Assembly (NCBI GenBank): GCA_050252415.1
Contig: JBFWKZ010000023.1
Coordinates: forward strand, 1 to 23,096
Source of the DNA: Heteroscillospira sp050252415
Lineage (GTDB): Bacteria; Bacillota; Clostridia; Oscillospirales; Oscillospiraceae
Direction: 5' to 3'
Length of the DNA stretch: 23,096 nt
The position numbers were made by a program, and so were the translations under genes. Below, piece after piece: positions 22,029 to 23,096 of the stretch; position 1 is the first letter of the stretch, and each line of letters starts with the position of its first letter. Below the pieces are notes generated by a model. The model did no database searches. It worked only from the letters and a program-made list of their open reading frames with translations, and was not told the DNA's origin.

Positions 22029-23096
22029 ATGATAACCCTTCAAAAAAGTCCGGTCGTCTGGGGAAACGGCAAGGCTCTCCCGGCCTCCGGCTCAGACCTC
22101 GGCGCCGGGCGCGAAAAGACGATCGCATACAGAATTATGCGCGCGCATGACAGCTCGAATAATCCGGAAAAGCTCCGCATCCGGTTTGATAGTCTTATAT
22201 CGCACGATATCACCTATGTCGGCGTTATCCAGACGGCGCGGGCCAGCGGTATGGCGCGTTTTCCCGTACCATATGTGCTGACGAACTGTCATAACAGCCT
22301 CTGCGCTGTCGGCGGTACGATCAATGAGGACGACCACGTATTTGGTCTGTCCGCCGCGAAAAAGTATGGTGGCATATACGTTCCCGCCAATCAGGCCGTT
22401 ATTCACCAGTACGCCCGCGAGATGCTGGCCGGCTGCGGCAAAATGGTGCTCGGCAGCGACAGCCACACCCGTTATGGCGCTATAGGCACCATGGGCATCG
22501 GCGAAGGCGGTCCCGAGATTGTCAAGCAGCTGCTTGAAAACACCTACGACGTGTCCGCTCCGGAAGTCGTGCTCGTCTACCTCACCGGAGAGCCAAAGCT
22601 CGGCGTCGGCCCACATGATGTGGCGCTCGCACTTTGCGGGGCAACCTATAAAAACGGTTTTGTAAAGAACAAAGTCCTCGAATTCGCCGGTCCGGGAATC
22701 AAGGCCCTTCCCATGGACTACCGTATCGGCATTGACGTGATGACCACCGAGACCGCCTGCCTCAGCTCCATCTGGGAGACGGACGAAAGGGTACGTGAGT
22801 ACCTCACCGTCCACGGCCGTAAGGATGAATATGCGCCGCTATCTCCGGAGGAGGGCGCATGCTACGACGCGATGATCACTATTGACCTGAGTACGGTCGA
22901 ACCCATGGCGGCCATGCCGTTCCACCCTTCCGAGGCCTACACAATCGCCGAGCTGCGAAAAAATGCCGGCGACATCCTGCGCCACACCGAAATGGTTGCC
23001 CACGAGCAATTCGGCGGTAAGGTCGAGCTCAAACTGGTCGATAAACTTGTAAACGGCGAGTTCTATGTTGATCAGGGTATTATTGCCGGCTGCTCC
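22029..23096 (+). CDS. Aconitase-superfamily hydratase (YbhJ-like), 3' end cut by window edge
   Basis: 356 codons are visible, still open at the last base; the family is about 750 residues, so less than half is here. GSDSHTRYGAIGTMGIGEGGPE (Asp144-Ser-His146-Thr) is the aconitase active-site segment, and the last residues, GIIAGCS, hold the first Fe-S cluster cysteine (Cys355), standing where classical aconitases have ASCTNSS. The N-terminal part (TIAYRIMRAHDSS) and the CS replacement point to the YbhJ-type hydratase branch, not AcnA or AcnB. A citrate-to-isocitrate role is inferred from the divergent citrate synthase. The ATG at 22029 has only a weak AAGTGAG upstream. Confidence 0.85.
   Translation, partial: MITLQKSPVVWGNGKALPASGSDLGAGREKTIAYRIMRAHDSSNNPEKLRIRFDSLISHDITYVGVIQTARASGMARFPVPYVLTNCHNSLCAVGGTINEDDHVFGLSAAKKYGGIYVPANQAVIHQYAREMLAGCGKMVLGSDSHTRYGAIGTMGIGEGGPEIVKQLLENTYDVSAPEVVLVYLTGEPKLGVGPHDVALALCGATYKNGFVKNKVLEFAGPGIKALPMDYRIGIDVMTTETACLSSIWETDERVREYLTVHGRKDEYAPLSPEEGACYDAMITIDLSTVEPMAAMPFHPSEAYTIAELRKNAGDILRHTEMVAHEQFGGKVELKLVDKLVNGEFYVDQGIIAGCS

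Noticed and set aside
22092..22814. 240-codon minus frame at the right end
   Set aside because: It lies wholly antisense to the aconitase-family gene, which has clear active-site motifs, and shows no family likeness of its own.

Overview
The window reads as chromosomal core-metabolism DNA from a low-to-mid-GC Gram-positive anaerobe of the class Clostridia. An Oscillospiraceae-like gut organism is my best guess, not a proof. The signs are strong GGAGG ribosome sites, an FMN-type enoyl-ACP reductase (FabK) instead of FabI, a four-subunit acetyl-CoA carboxylase, short-form HisG with its HisZ partner, and consensus sigma-A promoters. No tRNA, rRNA, CRISPR array, insertion sequence or prophage gene was seen.

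Region 1 (1-9713, minus strand) is one compact type II fatty-acid-synthesis operon. Its transcription order is acpP, fabK, fabD, fabG, accB, fabZ, accC, accD, accA, a hot-dog thioesterase, fabF, and a second ketosynthase gene that runs off the left edge. Apart from the 38-nt gap before accB, neighbouring genes overlap by 4-13 nt or lie 2-9 nt apart. The operon starts from a promoter with perfect TTGACA and TATAAT boxes 17 nt apart. It supplies malonyl-CoA (AccABCD), malonyl-ACP (FabD/AcpP) and the elongation cycle (FabF, FabG, FabZ, FabK). No fabH-type initiating synthase is in the window.

Region 2 (9714-10605) holds a TetR-family regulator divergent from acpP. The two promoters lie back to back. 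Palindromic candidate operators lie in the shared region, so the regulator probably controls the fab operon and itself. A strong bidirectional terminator and a second large hairpin separate it from the his operon.

Region 3 (10606-18153, minus strand) is a full histidine operon in the order hisZ, hisG, hisD, hisC, hisB, hisH, hisA, hisF, hisIE, behind a good sigma-A promoter. Every step from PRPP to histidine is encoded except histidinol-phosphate phosphatase, which must be elsewhere.

Region 4 (18154-23096) has a 470-bp non-genic stretch with unusual open frames, then pyruvate kinase (pyk) and citrate synthase (both minus strand, each with its own promoter). A divergent aconitase-superfamily hydratase runs off the right edge. 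Citrate synthase and the hydratase probably feed the oxidative branch from oxaloacetate toward 2-oxoglutarate and glutamate.

No wholly new system is evident. The points most worth a second look are the divergent second ketosynthase and embedded thioesterase in the fab operon, the TetR/acpP control region, a loop deletion in AccC, the protein-like intergenic block before pyk, and several large inverted repeats.
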